From Oligoflexia bacterium (GTDB taxonomy: Bacteria > Bdellovibrionota > UBA1018), in assembly GCA_903895855.1 (NCBI GenBank), contig CAITVN010000015.1, positions 95,792 through 159,791 on the forward strand: 64,000 nucleotides of DNA, given 5' to 3'. Under the pieces are notes generated by a model. The model saw nothing but the letters and a program-made list of their open reading frames with translations, had not been told where the DNA came from and made no database searches. This document shows, one piece after another, positions 52,444 through 63,644 of this stretch. Each line of letters begins with the position of its first letter. The stretch's first letter is position 1. Position numbers and translations under genes: made by a program.

Positions 52444-53581
52444 GTCTGATGTTCGCATGGTGTTCTGTCATGACTTCTTTGGTTTTTGAGATCGAGTCAT
52501 TGAGTCTTGCGGTGATTTCAAACAAATCGTTGAAAGCTTGTTGAGCGATTTCAGTATTTTGAGATAGCGGAATCAATTTCTTCTCGATGCGTGAGATGGT
52601 ATCGTTAGAAGACACTTGGGCCTGCCGAACTTTTTGTAAATTACGGTGTAGTTCTTCAAGTGAAGGAATCATGCGTTTGCCTTGATCACCCATGCGATTG
52701 GCTTCAATGACTAAATTGAGGGCATTGATCTCTGCATTCACCGAAGCTTGTTTACTGTGTCTAAGTAAAAGCGACGAATTTTGAATGTTCACGAAATCTT
52801 GATGCACCTGCTGGTGAATGTCAACCACCCGATCTCTCGCTTGTGCCGAAGCAACGGCCAGATCTCTTGAGCTCGTGATGATTTCTTTGATTCCGTGACT
52901 CATGCGAATGAATGATTGAGTGAGGTCTTTGGTTCTCAGCGCCAGTGCTTCGTGCGTGAAACCGTCGGCCAGATTTTTCAAGTCAGTCTTTGGCAAATCT
53001 GATGAAAGTTCTGAAATCAGTGGTGATCTGGTGTGCCGATTGCCGGCCCGGTAAAGAATAAAATAGCTGAGAAAAGAGAAGAGAACAAAAAGGGCGAATG
53101 CTGCAATATCGCCAAGAAATTTAGACTCTAGGGCAAGAAATCGAGCAGGCTGCAGTTGAATTACTAATGAAACTCCACTGCGGTCACCCGGATTGATCAT
53201 CTTGATGAATTGAAAAATTCCAGTTGCGGGATTAAAGTGCGATTCTTCGATAGTCGTTTGATTGGCCTCAACAAAAACGCGTTTAACCCTAAGAAGCGTG
53301 GTGCCTGAGCCTTGGTTAAGAACTGAAACCGCCCAGCCTAGCGGGTCGGCATCTCCCAATTGCCTGGCTGTGAGTATCAGGCCGTCAATCTGCGTGAGGG
53401 TTTGCTGTACCATCGAGTTGGCTACAGTGACCGTATGCTTGTCTTGTGTTTGAATATTGAATTGATAAATGAGGGTGCTTAAATAGAAACCTAAAGCGAG
53501 ACTCACTGAGGCTAACAAGCCCACGCTTCGCCTAAATCTGAAAACAGAAACTAAGTTTGGTTTCAAAAAACGAATGTTCAC
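52349..53581 (-). CDS. Methyl-accepting chemotaxis-like membrane protein
   Basis: 410 aa. Transmembrane helices near 20-40 and 158-178 enclose a periplasmic domain of about 115 residues. The cytoplasmic part contains a long helical region with 'SVNAEINALNLVIEANRMGDQGK', a version of the chemoreceptor hairpin tip 'INLLALNAAIEAARAGE'. The tip is degenerate and there is no canonical HAMP, so interaction with CheA/CheW is uncertain. The gene overlaps the 3' end of the ureohydrolase gene by 95 bp on the opposite strand and diverges from glpK. Confidence 0.75.
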   Translation of the reverse strand: MNIRFLKPNLVSVFRFRRSVGLLASVSLALGFYLSTLIYQFNIQTQDKHTVTVANSMVQQTLTQIDGLILTARQLGDADPLGWAVSVLNQGSGTTLLRVKRVFVEANQTTIEESHFNPATGIFQFIKMINPGDRSGVSLVIQLQPARFLALESKFLGDIAAFALFVLFSFLSYFILYRAGNRHTRSPLISELSSDLPKTDLKNLADGFTHEALALRTKDLTQSFIRMSHGIKEIITSSRDLAVASAQARDRVVDIHQQVHQDFVNIQNSSLLLRHSKQASVNAEINALNLVIEANRMGDQGKRMIPSLEELHRNLQKVRQAQVSSNDTISRIEKKLIPLSQNTEIAQQAFNDLFEITARLNDSISKTKEVMTEHHANIRLKPILAVSNPTSTIPPEPLAEPSFDQDRALG

Positions 53582-53657
53582 AGTGTTTTTAAGTGAATCT
53601 CCTTCTCACACACTTTTCGGTCTTTGCCAGTCACCAAAAGAGGGGTATTTTCTACCT

Positions 53658-55142
53658 ATGGCAAACTACATTCTAGCAATTGACCAAGGTACGACGGGTA
53701 GCACGGCCCTGGTTGTTGATGAGCAACTTCGGGTGGTTGCAGAGGCGTCAGAAGATTTCGAACAGTATTTTCCGCAGCCGGGTTGGGTTGAACACGACGC
53801 CGACCAAATATGGGCCAGTGTCATTTCGACTGTCAAAAAAGCGACGGCCTCAATTGACGCAAAAAAAATTGGAGCGATTGGCATAACCAATCAAAGAGAA
53901 ACGGTTTGTTTTTGGGAGAAAAAGACGACTCGCGCTCTCTCTCGCTCAATTGTTTGGCAAGATCGCAGAACGGCGGCCGACTGCGATGATCTAAAAAAAC
54001 GAGGGCTCGAACCTGTTTTTAGTCGGTCAACGGGGTTGCTGCTCGATCCTTATTTCTCGGGCACTAAAGTGGCGTGGGCTCTAAGAAATTGGGGAGACGT
54101 CAAGTCTGCACACATGAATAATCGTCTCTGTGTTGGTACCATTGATTCATTTCTTGTCGCAAGAATGACAGAAGGAGCTTCGCATGTGACTGAACCGAGC
54201 AACGCCTCTCGTACATTGGGGTTTCACATTGAAAAGCACGAGTGGGATAAAGAATTGAACGAGGCACTCGGACTACCTACGTCGATCTGGCCCGAGGTTC
54301 GGCCATCTACCAGCCGTTTTGGGGTAACCAAAAATTTTGCGGGACTGCCTGATGGAATACCGATTTCAGGAATTTTGGGTGACCAACAAGCCGCCTTGCT
54401 GGGACAGGCTTGTATTCAAGAGGGAACCGCAAAATGCACCTACGGTACAGGTGCCTTTATCTTGGTGAATACTGGCGATCGCATTGTTCCGAGTCAGCAT
54501 CGGTTACTCAGTACGATTGCTTGGGCCCTCAGTGAAAAAGATTACACTTACGCAATTGAAGGCAGTGCCTTCATTGCCGGAGCGGCAGTTCAATGGCTTC
54601 GCGATGGCCTTGGGCTGATTCAATCAGCTTCAGAAATCGAAGCTCTCGCGGCTACGGTTGTCGATAACGGGGGGGTGGGATTTGTTCCGGCATTGACAGG
54701 GATGGGGGCTCCTTACTGGGAACCCGGTGCTACCGGATTATTAACGGGACTCACTCGCGGAACTACCCGCGGTCACATTGCTCGAGCCGTACTCGAGGGC
54801 ATCGCCCTTCAGATTGCTGATCTCTTCAGTGCCATGCAAAAAGATGCAAATCGACCGATTTCTCGGGTGAACGTTGATGGTGGCGCGGCAGCCAATGCGC
54901 TACTCATGCAGTTTCAATCTGATATTCTAGGAGTCAAATTGTATCGACCAAAAAATCTAGAATCGACGTGCTTGGGCGCAGTATTCGCGGCTGGCCTGGG
55001 GGTTGGGATTTGGAACAACCTCAGTGAGGTTGCGAAATCTTGGCAATGCGACCGGGTATTTGAGCCGCAAATGAGTGGTGAACAAAGAGAGCACGCCATG
55101 CGAGGCTGGAGAAAGTCAGTGAGTCGAGCGTTGCTGAAGTAA
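53658..55142 (+). CDS. glpK: Glycerol kinase
   Basis: 494 aa from ATG 53658; a longer frame from 53574 would overlap the divergent start region and adds no family sequence. FGGY-type sugar kinase: 'LAIDQGTTGSTALVVDE', 'IGAIGITNQRET', 'VWQDRRTA', 'ISGILGDQQAALLGQ', 'GTGAFILVNTG' and 'VNVDGGAAANALLMQFQSDILG' are glycerol-kinase signatures. It phosphorylates glycerol to sn-glycerol-3-phosphate. No glpF or glpD gene is adjacent. AGGGG sits 12 bases before ATG, a long but tolerable spacing. Confidence 0.95.
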   Translation: MANYILAIDQGTTGSTALVVDEQLRVVAEASEDFEQYFPQPGWVEHDADQIWASVISTVKKATASIDAKKIGAIGITNQRETVCFWEKKTTRALSRSIVWQDRRTAADCDDLKKRGLEPVFSRSTGLLLDPYFSGTKVAWALRNWGDVKSAHMNNRLCVGTIDSFLVARMTEGASHVTEPSNASRTLGFHIEKHEWDKELNEALGLPTSIWPEVRPSTSRFGVTKNFAGLPDGIPISGILGDQQAALLGQACIQEGTAKCTYGTGAFILVNTGDRIVPSQHRLLSTIAWALSEKDYTYAIEGSAFIAGAAVQWLRDGLGLIQSASEIEALAATVVDNGGVGFVPALTGMGAPYWEPGATGLLTGLTRGTTRGHIARAVLEGIALQIADLFSAMQKDANRPISRVNVDGGAAANALLMQFQSDILGVKLYRPKNLESTCLGAVFAAGLGVGIWNNLSEVAKSWQCDRVFEPQMSGEQREHAMRGWRKSVSRALLK

Positions 55143-55175
55143 CAATGCCAGTGCACCCTAGGAGAACTAAAGATT

Positions 55176-55607
55176 ATGGGCAGAGATGATGAAGATGCCT
55201 ACAAACGTAGGCGCGAGCGAGAGCAAGACGATGAAGAAGAAGTCTCAAGACGTCAGCAAGACGCAGTAAAGAAGGGCGGTAACCTTGGCAAGTCTGGGGG
55301 GTTTGATCCGAACGAGATCGCTGCACCTGCGGCGAGTTCAGAGCGCTTAACCCAAATGATAGAACAAGTGCCTGGCCTTATCGAGCAGGTTAATAATCTG
55401 TACAATATGTATTTCTCTGGCGCTGAAAAGAGGCCACCAATCGAGCGTCGAAAACATTTAGATCAACAGATGTTGAGCATTCAAATGACCGCGAAACCGA
55501 CGCCTGCGATTCAATTTCGCGCAACCAATGTCATGAGCACCTACAATACCCATAAGGATCGGTGGGACAAACGGCTGCGCGAACTTGAAATCGGAAAGAA
55601 ACGCTAA
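55176..55607 (+). CDS. Small charged protein of unknown function
   Basis: 143 aa. Highly charged N-terminus ('DEDAYKRRREREQDDEEEVSRRQQDAVKK'), followed by a helical part ('SSERLTQMIEQVPGLIEQVNNLYNMYFSGAEKRPPIERRKHLDQQM') and a basic C-terminus. No signal peptide or known domain. 'YNMYFSG.EKRPP..RR..LD' looks conserved enough to be a real family core. AGGAG precedes ATG. It is 33 bp after glpK and its stop touches the convergent sigma-54 activator gene. Confidence 0.65.
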   Translation: MGRDDEDAYKRRREREQDDEEEVSRRQQDAVKKGGNLGKSGGFDPNEIAAPAASSERLTQMIEQVPGLIEQVNNLYNMYFSGAEKRPPIERRKHLDQQMLSIQMTAKPTPAIQFRATNVMSTYNTHKDRWDKRLRELEIGKKR

Positions 55608-56701
55608 GCGCTTTTTAGTCTCTTGTACAAAGTTTTGCGGTCGATACCAATTTCTAGGGCTGTTCGATCGCGAGCACCCCCATTTTTTGAGACAGCAAAC
55701 TCGACATATTTGTGAATCACCTGATCGAGGCTCGGAAGGTGGCCACTGAACGGTAGAGTGAATTGACTGGTCGGTACCGCAGCAACCTTTTCTTGTGGTT
55801 GATTGAGCTCAGCATTTTCAAAAGCCGATGACATCAAGTCGTTGGCTGAAATTTCATTCTGATTTGACAGAACAACGGCCCGCTCAATCGCATTTTCAAG
55901 TTCGCGCACATTTCCTTGCCAACGATTTTCAAAAAGATATTCGACGGCGTCTTTTGACAGGGTTGATGCTCTGAAGTTGTTTTTTGCTGCGAATTTCTGC
56001 AGAAAAGCCTCAGCTAAGGGTAACAAATCTTCGCGCCGCTCTCTGAGTGGTGGAATCATGATAGGTACGACATTGAGCCTGAAAAAAAGATCTTCACGAA
56101 AGAGGTTGAGTACGACAGCATTAGCCAGATTTTTGTGAGTGGCCGAAATGATACGACAGTTGATTGGACGAGTTTGATTTTCGCCCACTCGTCGAATAGC
56201 CCGTTCTTGCAAAACTCGTAGTAGCTTCGACTGCAGTGCCATTGTTAGGTCGCCGATTTCATCGAGGAAAAGCGTGCCGTTCTCGGCTTCTTCAAACAGG
56301 CCCGTGTGTTTTTCGATGGCGCCGGTGAAGGATCCTTTAGCGTGACCAAAAAGTTCTGATTCAAGTAAGTGCTCAGGAATTGCCGAACAATTGATGGCGA
56401 CAAATGGCCCACTGCTATTACTACTTTGGCTGTGAATGTACTTTGCGAGCACTTCTTTACCAGTTCCGCTTTCTCCACTGATGAGAACATTTGCGTTACT
56501 TTTTGCTACACGTTTAGCAACATCTAGTGCGTGAATAATTTTTGGACTTCTTGCTATGATAGAGTCGTGCTTGAGCAAATAGGCCGACTGAAGCGAGAGT
56601 ACATTCGACGCGTGCATTTGAGATTGGTGTGATGGCATTTCTGAAATGACCGAATTTGTTCGCGCACTAAAATCTGACACGGGGGTTTCTGCTAAAGACA
56701 T
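55604..56701 (-). CDS. Sigma-54-dependent transcriptional activator
   Basis: 365 aa from ATG 56701 (AAGGAG seven bases upstream). The AAA+ domain is complete: Walker A '[17 protein letters not shown]', the sigma-54 contact loop '[30 protein letters not shown]' with GAFTGA-type sequence and Walker B, '[23 protein letters not shown]', '[16 protein letters not shown]', '[19 protein letters not shown]'. A Fis-type HTH ends the protein ('[18 protein letters not shown]'). The N-terminal region is only about 60 residues with no receiver or PAS, so regulation must come from a partner or expression level. Its target is not visible. Confidence 0.93.
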   Translation of the reverse strand: MSLAETPVSDFSARTNSVISEMPSHQSQMHASNVLSLQSAYLLKHDSIIARSPKIIHALDVAKRVAKSNANVLISGESGTGKEVLAKYIHSQSSNSSGPFVAINCSAIPEHLLESELFGHAKGSFTGAIEKHTGLFEEAENGTLFLDEIGDLTMALQSKLLRVLQERAIRRVGENQTRPINCRIISATHKNLANAVVLNLFREDLFFRLNVVPIMIPPLRERREDLLPLAEAFLQKFAAKNNFRASTLSKDAVEYLFENRWQGNVRELENAIERAVVLSNQNEISANDLMSSAFENAELNQPQEKVAAVPTSQFTLPFSGHLPSLDQVIHKYVEFAVSKNGGARDRTALEIGIDRKTLYKRLKSA

Positions 56702-56867
56702 AGTTAACTCCTTTTGTGAATTTGTTTTCTGTGGGACATATTTCTTCAGGTGGCCCAGTATCATAAGTTCATTAAAGGCACGAGGCCGCGTTCATTATTT
56801 TCTGAAAATTTATAGTTGAGAAAAAATGGCGTTCGGCACGCGTATTGCTCTTATGCGCGGCTCTTTT

Positions 56868-58886
<2,019 letters not shown>

Positions 58887-60542
58887 TTAGAAAAAAACGA
58901 CAACTGTGGGTCCAAAAGCAAGGACTTTATTTGAAATCGAACCGGTTGTTCCAAAGTTGGCGCCTTGAGCTGAGAGGTCCATTCCTATTTTTAGGCGAAT
59001 TTTTGGCAGATAGTTGTAGAAAACTCCAAAAAAGACGTTCAACGAGGTTTCGCCATCGGGTGTGCCCGAGACGGTGGTGGTTTCGGTGAGACCCGGAAAA
59101 AGTCCGATGTCTAAGCCCAGCTGCAGGCCGTACTGATCACGAAGGGGGATCTCGCCACCTAACCCTAAGAACAGACCAGAGTAAGAGTATTTGCCAGTGT
59201 AATTGGTCGTATTGGGTGACATTGAGTAGCTCATCGTTTGATAGCCGAGTTTCACCCAACCTTTTGGACCAAAAAAACTCGGTGTCGCAAGCATCGTGTA
59301 CCCCACTCCCATTCTGAACTGCGTTACTCCCACACTGCCTACGTTAACGGGCAGGGTTCCGTCAGTTTCGCTCTGGGTTTGCCCGGCAGAGCCGTACCCA
59401 AATAACGCGTCCACGAAGAATTGGCGATTGAGCCAGAGTTGTCCCTCAGCTTTGCCTCCCATCAAGAATCCTGAACTGGTTTTTCCGACTGCCGGATTTT
59501 CTGCCGAGTTCGTGTAGGTGCGAGAATTTGAGCCAAGCCATGCGGTACCTGACATCCAACCGAGCCGCGCTTGTTGTGGCGAATCTTGATCAATAGTGGT
59601 TTCGGATTCGCCGGTGCCGCTTGCAAACGGTGTAGAGACTGGCGAGCCATCACCAGCTGTGGGATTTTGTGCCGGAATTCCTGGGTTCTGAGTTTTTGGC
59701 TTGGCGAGTGAAGCCGGAATGATGTTCGCAATTTTGTGCAGTTTCGAAATTTCGCGCCCTGGCTGCTCGTCGACGACTTTGCAAAACGCCATGCTTTGAT
59801 CAACTGAATCGACCTCAAGGCGTCCAACGGGAGTGAGAACCCAATCGACGACCGTGTGAAGCAGCGGGTGTTTCTTCACTTCGTCGAGTGTGCTCACAAT
59901 GAGAACGTCACCGCGACCTACGTTCGCATTTCGACCGATATTGATCGTTACTGTCTGATCGTCTCGACCGGTGACTTGAGCTACAAACGGCACTTTCGCC
60001 AAGAGCTTGGTGAGTCCTGCTTGAACGACAGGAGCAATTTGATTGAGATCAAGTTTTTGTTCGTTCTTGCCTGGGTCATTGGGTTCGTGAATTTGTACGG
60101 TTTCGCTGCCAATGAGTTCCATTTTTGGAGCCAGCAGCCAGTCGATGATGATTCGGTAGCGAGGGCCTTCTTTGAAAACCCGAGTGCGTAAGAGCGATTC
60201 AACGCGAAGGGTTTTTGAAATTTGTGCCAATATCTCGGGATCTTCAATCACTTTCTGGTACGAAAGTGATGATTTTCTCATGATCTGGTCAGCGCGCCCC
60301 AGTTCCTGCAAAGTAAATCGACTTTGTTTAGCGAAAAAATCACGGTAAGAATTTGCGATGTAGTCAGCAAAGAGGCCGTCGATGTTATCCCACGCTTTGA
60401 GAAAAGCGATGTGTTCGAGCGAGTATCGCCGATCGAGTTCTGAGTTTGCTTGAGCGGGTGTGACGCCGTTAAGCCAACTGAGGCAGTTAAGCCCGTTAAG
60501 TAAGAAAAGGCTGAAAAGAAGTGATGTTAATTTTTTCTTCAT
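58887..60542 (-). CDS. Exported protein with FlgT-like core and C-terminal barrel
   Basis: 551 aa. Signal peptide 'LLFSLFLLNGLNCLSWLNGVTPAQAN'. Residues about 35-265 carry features of FlgT/CsgG-like periplasmic domains: 'VTINIGRNANVGRGDVLIVST' and 'DWVLTPVGRLEVDSVDQSMAFCKVV' resemble the C-terminal FlgT domain. A Pro/Ser-rich linker follows. The last 220 residues are amphipathic strands ending 'ILAFGPTVVVFF', an outer-membrane signature. It is translated from within the end of the HTH/coiled-coil gene (47-bp overlap). Role probably envelope assembly. Confidence 0.7.
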   Translation of the reverse strand: MKKKLTSLLFSLFLLNGLNCLSWLNGVTPAQANSELDRRYSLEHIAFLKAWDNIDGLFADYIANSYRDFFAKQSRFTLQELGRADQIMRKSSLSYQKVIEDPEILAQISKTLRVESLLRTRVFKEGPRYRIIIDWLLAPKMELIGSETVQIHEPNDPGKNEQKLDLNQIAPVVQAGLTKLLAKVPFVAQVTGRDDQTVTINIGRNANVGRGDVLIVSTLDEVKKHPLLHTVVDWVLTPVGRLEVDSVDQSMAFCKVVDEQPGREISKLHKIANIIPASLAKPKTQNPGIPAQNPTAGDGSPVSTPFASGTGESETTIDQDSPQQARLGWMSGTAWLGSNSRTYTNSAENPAVGKTSSGFLMGGKAEGQLWLNRQFFVDALFGYGSAGQTQSETDGTLPVNVGSVGVTQFRMGVGYTMLATPSFFGPKGWVKLGYQTMSYSMSPNTTNYTGKYSYSGLFLGLGGEIPLRDQYGLQLGLDIGLFPGLTETTTVSGTPDGETSLNVFFGVFYNYLPKIRLKIGMDLSAQGANFGTTGSISNKVLAFGPTVVVFF

Positions 60543-60948
60543 AGATTGCCAAAAGCATTTTAAGGTCGGTCACTTCTTCTTGGGTTAATTGTAATGCGCG
60601 TTCAAGAGATTCAACCCGGCTCGTCAGTGCAAGTCGCTCATTTTGTTGAGCGGTGGCAGTCGCAGCGTCTCTTGCGGTATCCATCGAGGTGGCGGTGGTT
60701 GCTCGAGTCGAAAGTGACGTCGACGGAGTTTCGTGTAGTTGAAAATCCAGGATAAAATATTTTCCACCTTGAACTTGGTATTGAATTCGACCCGTTTTAA
60801 TATAGCGACGTAGTGTCGAAAGACTGACGCTATTTTTTACGGCGTATTCTAGAAGTGGAATCCACTCTGACCCTTTGGGTTGTACAGAGTTTGAAATTCT
60901 CTCAATCTCTGAATTTTCTCTCGGTTTTGACTCAGTCAACATAGGCAT
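60496..60948 (-). CDS. HTH plus coiled-coil protein
   Basis: 150 aa; the CTG/ATG choice does not change the core. 'YAVKNSVSLSTLRRYIKTGRIQYQVQGGKYFI' is an excisionase/MerR-like winged helix (HTH_17 type). A Ser/Thr/Ala-rich linker and a Leu-zipper-like coiled coil ('LTSRVESLERALQLTQEEVTDLKMLLAIYEEKI') follow. The layout resembles small DNA-binding proteins common in delta-type bacteria. It overlaps the next gene by 47 bp, so the two are cotranslated. It diverges from the patatin gene. Confidence 0.7.
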   Translation of the reverse strand: MPMLTESKPRENSEIERISNSVQPKGSEWIPLLEYAVKNSVSLSTLRRYIKTGRIQYQVQGGKYFILDFQLHETPSTSLSTRATTATSMDTARDAATATAQQNERLALTSRVESLERALQLTQEEVTDLKMLLAIYEEKINITSFQPFLT

Positions 60949-61004
60949 TCCTCTATTAACATTGTATTTCCATAACGTAGAAATTCAAGTACCCTGTACA
61001 TAGG

Positions 61005-62390
61005 ATGACAGAAAATCGGCGTCGACAGTCGAGATATCAGCGTGAAGGGGTCGATCGAATCAAGATTGGCCCTAAAAAGAAGATCGCCTTGGTTTGTAGC
61101 GGCGGAGCCAGCAAAGCAGGGGCATTTCACCTGGGAGTGGCTCTAGCACTGCAAGAACAGGGATTTAGGTTCTACGGTGGCACGATTCCACGCGATGGCG
61201 AGAAGGCCAGACCCCCCGGGCCGATGGAAATTTCAACTTATGTGGGATCTAGCGCTGGCTCGATGATTGCCAGTTTATTGACTGCCGGGTACTCGCTTGA
61301 CAACATTTTCAACTCTTTTTTGGGACGAACTCCCGACGAAAACTCAGATTTGACCCCTAAACCGCTCGAGCGGCTGACTTACCAGAAGATGTTTCGGCTA
61401 CGACCGGCGTTGGCTCGCGAGCAATTGTCTGAGCTATTTAAGCTTCGAGGCATGTTCAAGTCGCTTCTCGAAGGTAAACTCGAGGCTTTGTTGCAACTGA
61501 GGTGGCTAAAGGCTACAGGGCTTTTTTCGACCGGAGGCATCGAAGAGTATCTTCGCGAGAGCGTTTTGCCCTCTAACCGATTTCAAGACTACATGGCCGA
61601 CCTTTTCATTGTGGCGACTCAGCTCAACCATTCGAGAAAAGTGGTTTTTGGTAAATACAGCTACCAGCCACCACCTCACGATCTGACGTGTCAGTACAAT
61701 AACGATGTGACGATTTCTGAAGCCTGCGCAGGCAGCACGGCCTTGCCGGTGATCTATTCACCGTATTTGATCAAAAATTCAGCCGGAGTTTCAGATTACT
61801 ATATTGATGGCGAAATACGCGACACTCTCTCAACTCACGTGGCGGTCGATGCTGGGGCTGATCTCGTGATCGCGAGCTATTCGCATCAGCCGTACCATTT
61901 CACCCCCGAAGTGGGTTCGTTGACTCAATACGGCTTGCCGCCGATGCTCATTCAATCTTTGTTTTTGGTGATCGAGCAAAAGATTAACAACCACATTTAC
62001 AATAAAGAAATTCAGCGCAATGCGATCATGGCCGTTTCAAAATATTGCCGACAACAGGGCATGGGCGACGATGTGCGCATGCGCATTTGCGAAATTCTAG
62101 AAGCCGAACTGCACCATAAGCTTTCGGTTGATACGATTTACATTCACCCAAAACCGACAGACACGCAGATGTTCTTTGGTGAAAATTTCACACTTTCGCC
62201 GACCAAATTAGCCGAAATTGTGAAAAGCGGATTTCGCGCGGCGATCGATGTTTTGAGAAACTACGACTTTGACGACCGAGTGAAATCTGATGCCGCGATG
62301 GCATCGACGGCCGCGGGAGCTGAGCAGGCGGCCGGTGCTTCGGGCCTTGGTGCCGAGTTGAGCTCGATCAAAAAGGCCGCCGGAGAGTAG
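61005..62390 (+). CDS. Patatin-like phospholipase
   Basis: 461 aa. The oxyanion glycine loop 'VCSGGASKAGAFHLG', nucleophile Ser in 'TYVGSSAGSMIA' (G-x-S-x-G) and the dyad Asp in 'YYIDGEIRD' (D-G-x) define the patatin catalytic dyad. No signal peptide is present. Basic N-terminus ('RRRQSRYQREGVDRIK') might bind anionic membranes. The long C-terminal extension beyond the domain is unassigned. It would hydrolyse acyl esters of phospholipids. It is 9 bp before the pilT-like gene. Confidence 0.9.
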   Translation: MTENRRRQSRYQREGVDRIKIGPKKKIALVCSGGASKAGAFHLGVALALQEQGFRFYGGTIPRDGEKARPPGPMEISTYVGSSAGSMIASLLTAGYSLDNIFNSFLGRTPDENSDLTPKPLERLTYQKMFRLRPALAREQLSELFKLRGMFKSLLEGKLEALLQLRWLKATGLFSTGGIEEYLRESVLPSNRFQDYMADLFIVATQLNHSRKVVFGKYSYQPPPHDLTCQYNNDVTISEACAGSTALPVIYSPYLIKNSAGVSDYYIDGEIRDTLSTHVAVDAGADLVIASYSHQPYHFTPEVGSLTQYGLPPMLIQSLFLVIEQKINNHIYNKEIQRNAIMAVSKYCRQQGMGDDVRMRICEILEAELHHKLSVDTIYIHPKPTDTQMFFGENFTLSPTKLAEIVKSGFRAAIDVLRNYDFDDRVKSDAAMASTAAGAEQAAGASGLGAELSSIKKAAGE

Positions 62391-62399
62391 GGGCTTCTT

Positions 62400-63644
62400 G
62401 TGGTATCGAATCAATTAAAAGAATGGGTTCGCATCGCGAAAGAAAAAGGTGCGAGTGATTTGCACCTTGAGGGGGGTTCGCCAGTCGTACTGCGTGTGCG
62501 CGGCGAATTGGTTGCGCAAGGTGAGTTTTTAACGCCCGATTCATTGCAGCAGATGGCGAGAGACTTGCTTCGGCCCGAGCAGTGGCAAGAATTTTTGCAT
62601 CAACACTCGTTTGATTTTTCTGAAACCATTGGCGGTGTCAGGTGTCGGTTCAATGTCTATCATTCGCTTCGCGGGGTTTGCTTCGCCATTCGGCTGCTGT
62701 CGAGTTTTCAGAGTAACCTGCGCGATTGCAACCTCATGCCTGATCTGCAGCGCCTGATTGAATCGCGGTCGGGCTTAGTGATTATTTCTGGTCCGACGGG
62801 TAGCGGTAAGTCGACGACCTTGGCGGCGTTGATCGACGAGATCAATGCTCGTAGCCGCAAGCACATTATCACGGTTGAAAGTCCGATCGAATATTTTTTT
62901 GCCAATAAGAAGTCATATATACGACAACGCGAAGTTCCGACACACACTCCGAATTTTGAGCAAGCTTTGACAGACTCGATGCGAGAAAATCCTGATGTTT
63001 TGGTGATTAGCGAAATGCGTACACCTGAAGTGATGCGTTTAACGTTAAATGCCGCAGAAACCGGGCACCTGGTTCTAGCAACGATGCACTCTGCGACTTG
63101 CGCTGAGGCGCTGTCTCGAATTGCCCAGTCGTTTGCCCCAGAGATTCAAGGAGCCGTGAGAGCACAAATCGCCGACTCTTTGGTTGGCGTGGTTTGTCAG
63201 CGTCTAACTTACTTACCTCAGTTTCAATTGCGCATACCGCAGTGTGAAATACTGACGGCCAACACTGCGGCCAAGGCAACCATTCGCGCCGGGCAATTTA
63301 GCCAGATACAATCGGTGATTCAGTCGGGCGGTGAAGATGGCATGTACAGTTTTGAGCGCTATCAGAAATGGATCGACTCAAAACGCGATTGGGTCAAACC
63401 CTCACAAGCTACGGCTGCGGTCGTGTCGTCTGGGGGTTCGGGTAGCGTTGGGGCGGTCGGAGTTGGGGCAATGGGGTCAGCGCTCGAAGTGCCACGCGGG
63501 GTGCCGCCGGCCCTGAAGAAGTCACCGGGTGTTGGCGGGGGAGCCAAACCTAACGAAAAGCCGGTCGATAATCGCATCGAAATTGGCGGTGCGGTTGATG
63601 ATCTCGAAGAGTTGGCGAAGAGGATTTCGGATGAAGATGAGTGA
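62400..63644 (+). CDS. pilT: Type IV pilus retraction-type ATPase (PilT/PilU)
   Basis: 414 aa from GTG 62400. N-terminal PAS-like domain with 'KGASDLHLEGGSPVVLRVRGEL', Walker A 'ISGPTGSGKSTTLAALID', Asp box 'HIITVESPIEYFF', Walker B region 'ALTDSMRENPDVLVISEMRTPEVM' and His box 'ETGHLVLATMHSATCAEALSRI' follow the PilT order. The C-terminal AIRNLIRE motif typical of true PilT is not evident and the last 80 residues are Gly/Ala/Pro-rich, so PilU is the alternative. It powers pilus disassembly for twitching motility. Cotranscribed with patatin. Confidence 0.92.
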   Translation: MVSNQLKEWVRIAKEKGASDLHLEGGSPVVLRVRGELVAQGEFLTPDSLQQMARDLLRPEQWQEFLHQHSFDFSETIGGVRCRFNVYHSLRGVCFAIRLLSSFQSNLRDCNLMPDLQRLIESRSGLVIISGPTGSGKSTTLAALIDEINARSRKHIITVESPIEYFFANKKSYIRQREVPTHTPNFEQALTDSMRENPDVLVISEMRTPEVMRLTLNAAETGHLVLATMHSATCAEALSRIAQSFAPEIQGAVRAQIADSLVGVVCQRLTYLPQFQLRIPQCEILTANTAAKATIRAGQFSQIQSVIQSGGEDGMYSFERYQKWIDSKRDWVKPSQATAAVVSSGGSGSVGAVGVGAMGSALEVPRGVPPALKKSPGVGGGAKPNEKPVDNRIEIGGAVDDLEELAKRISDEDE

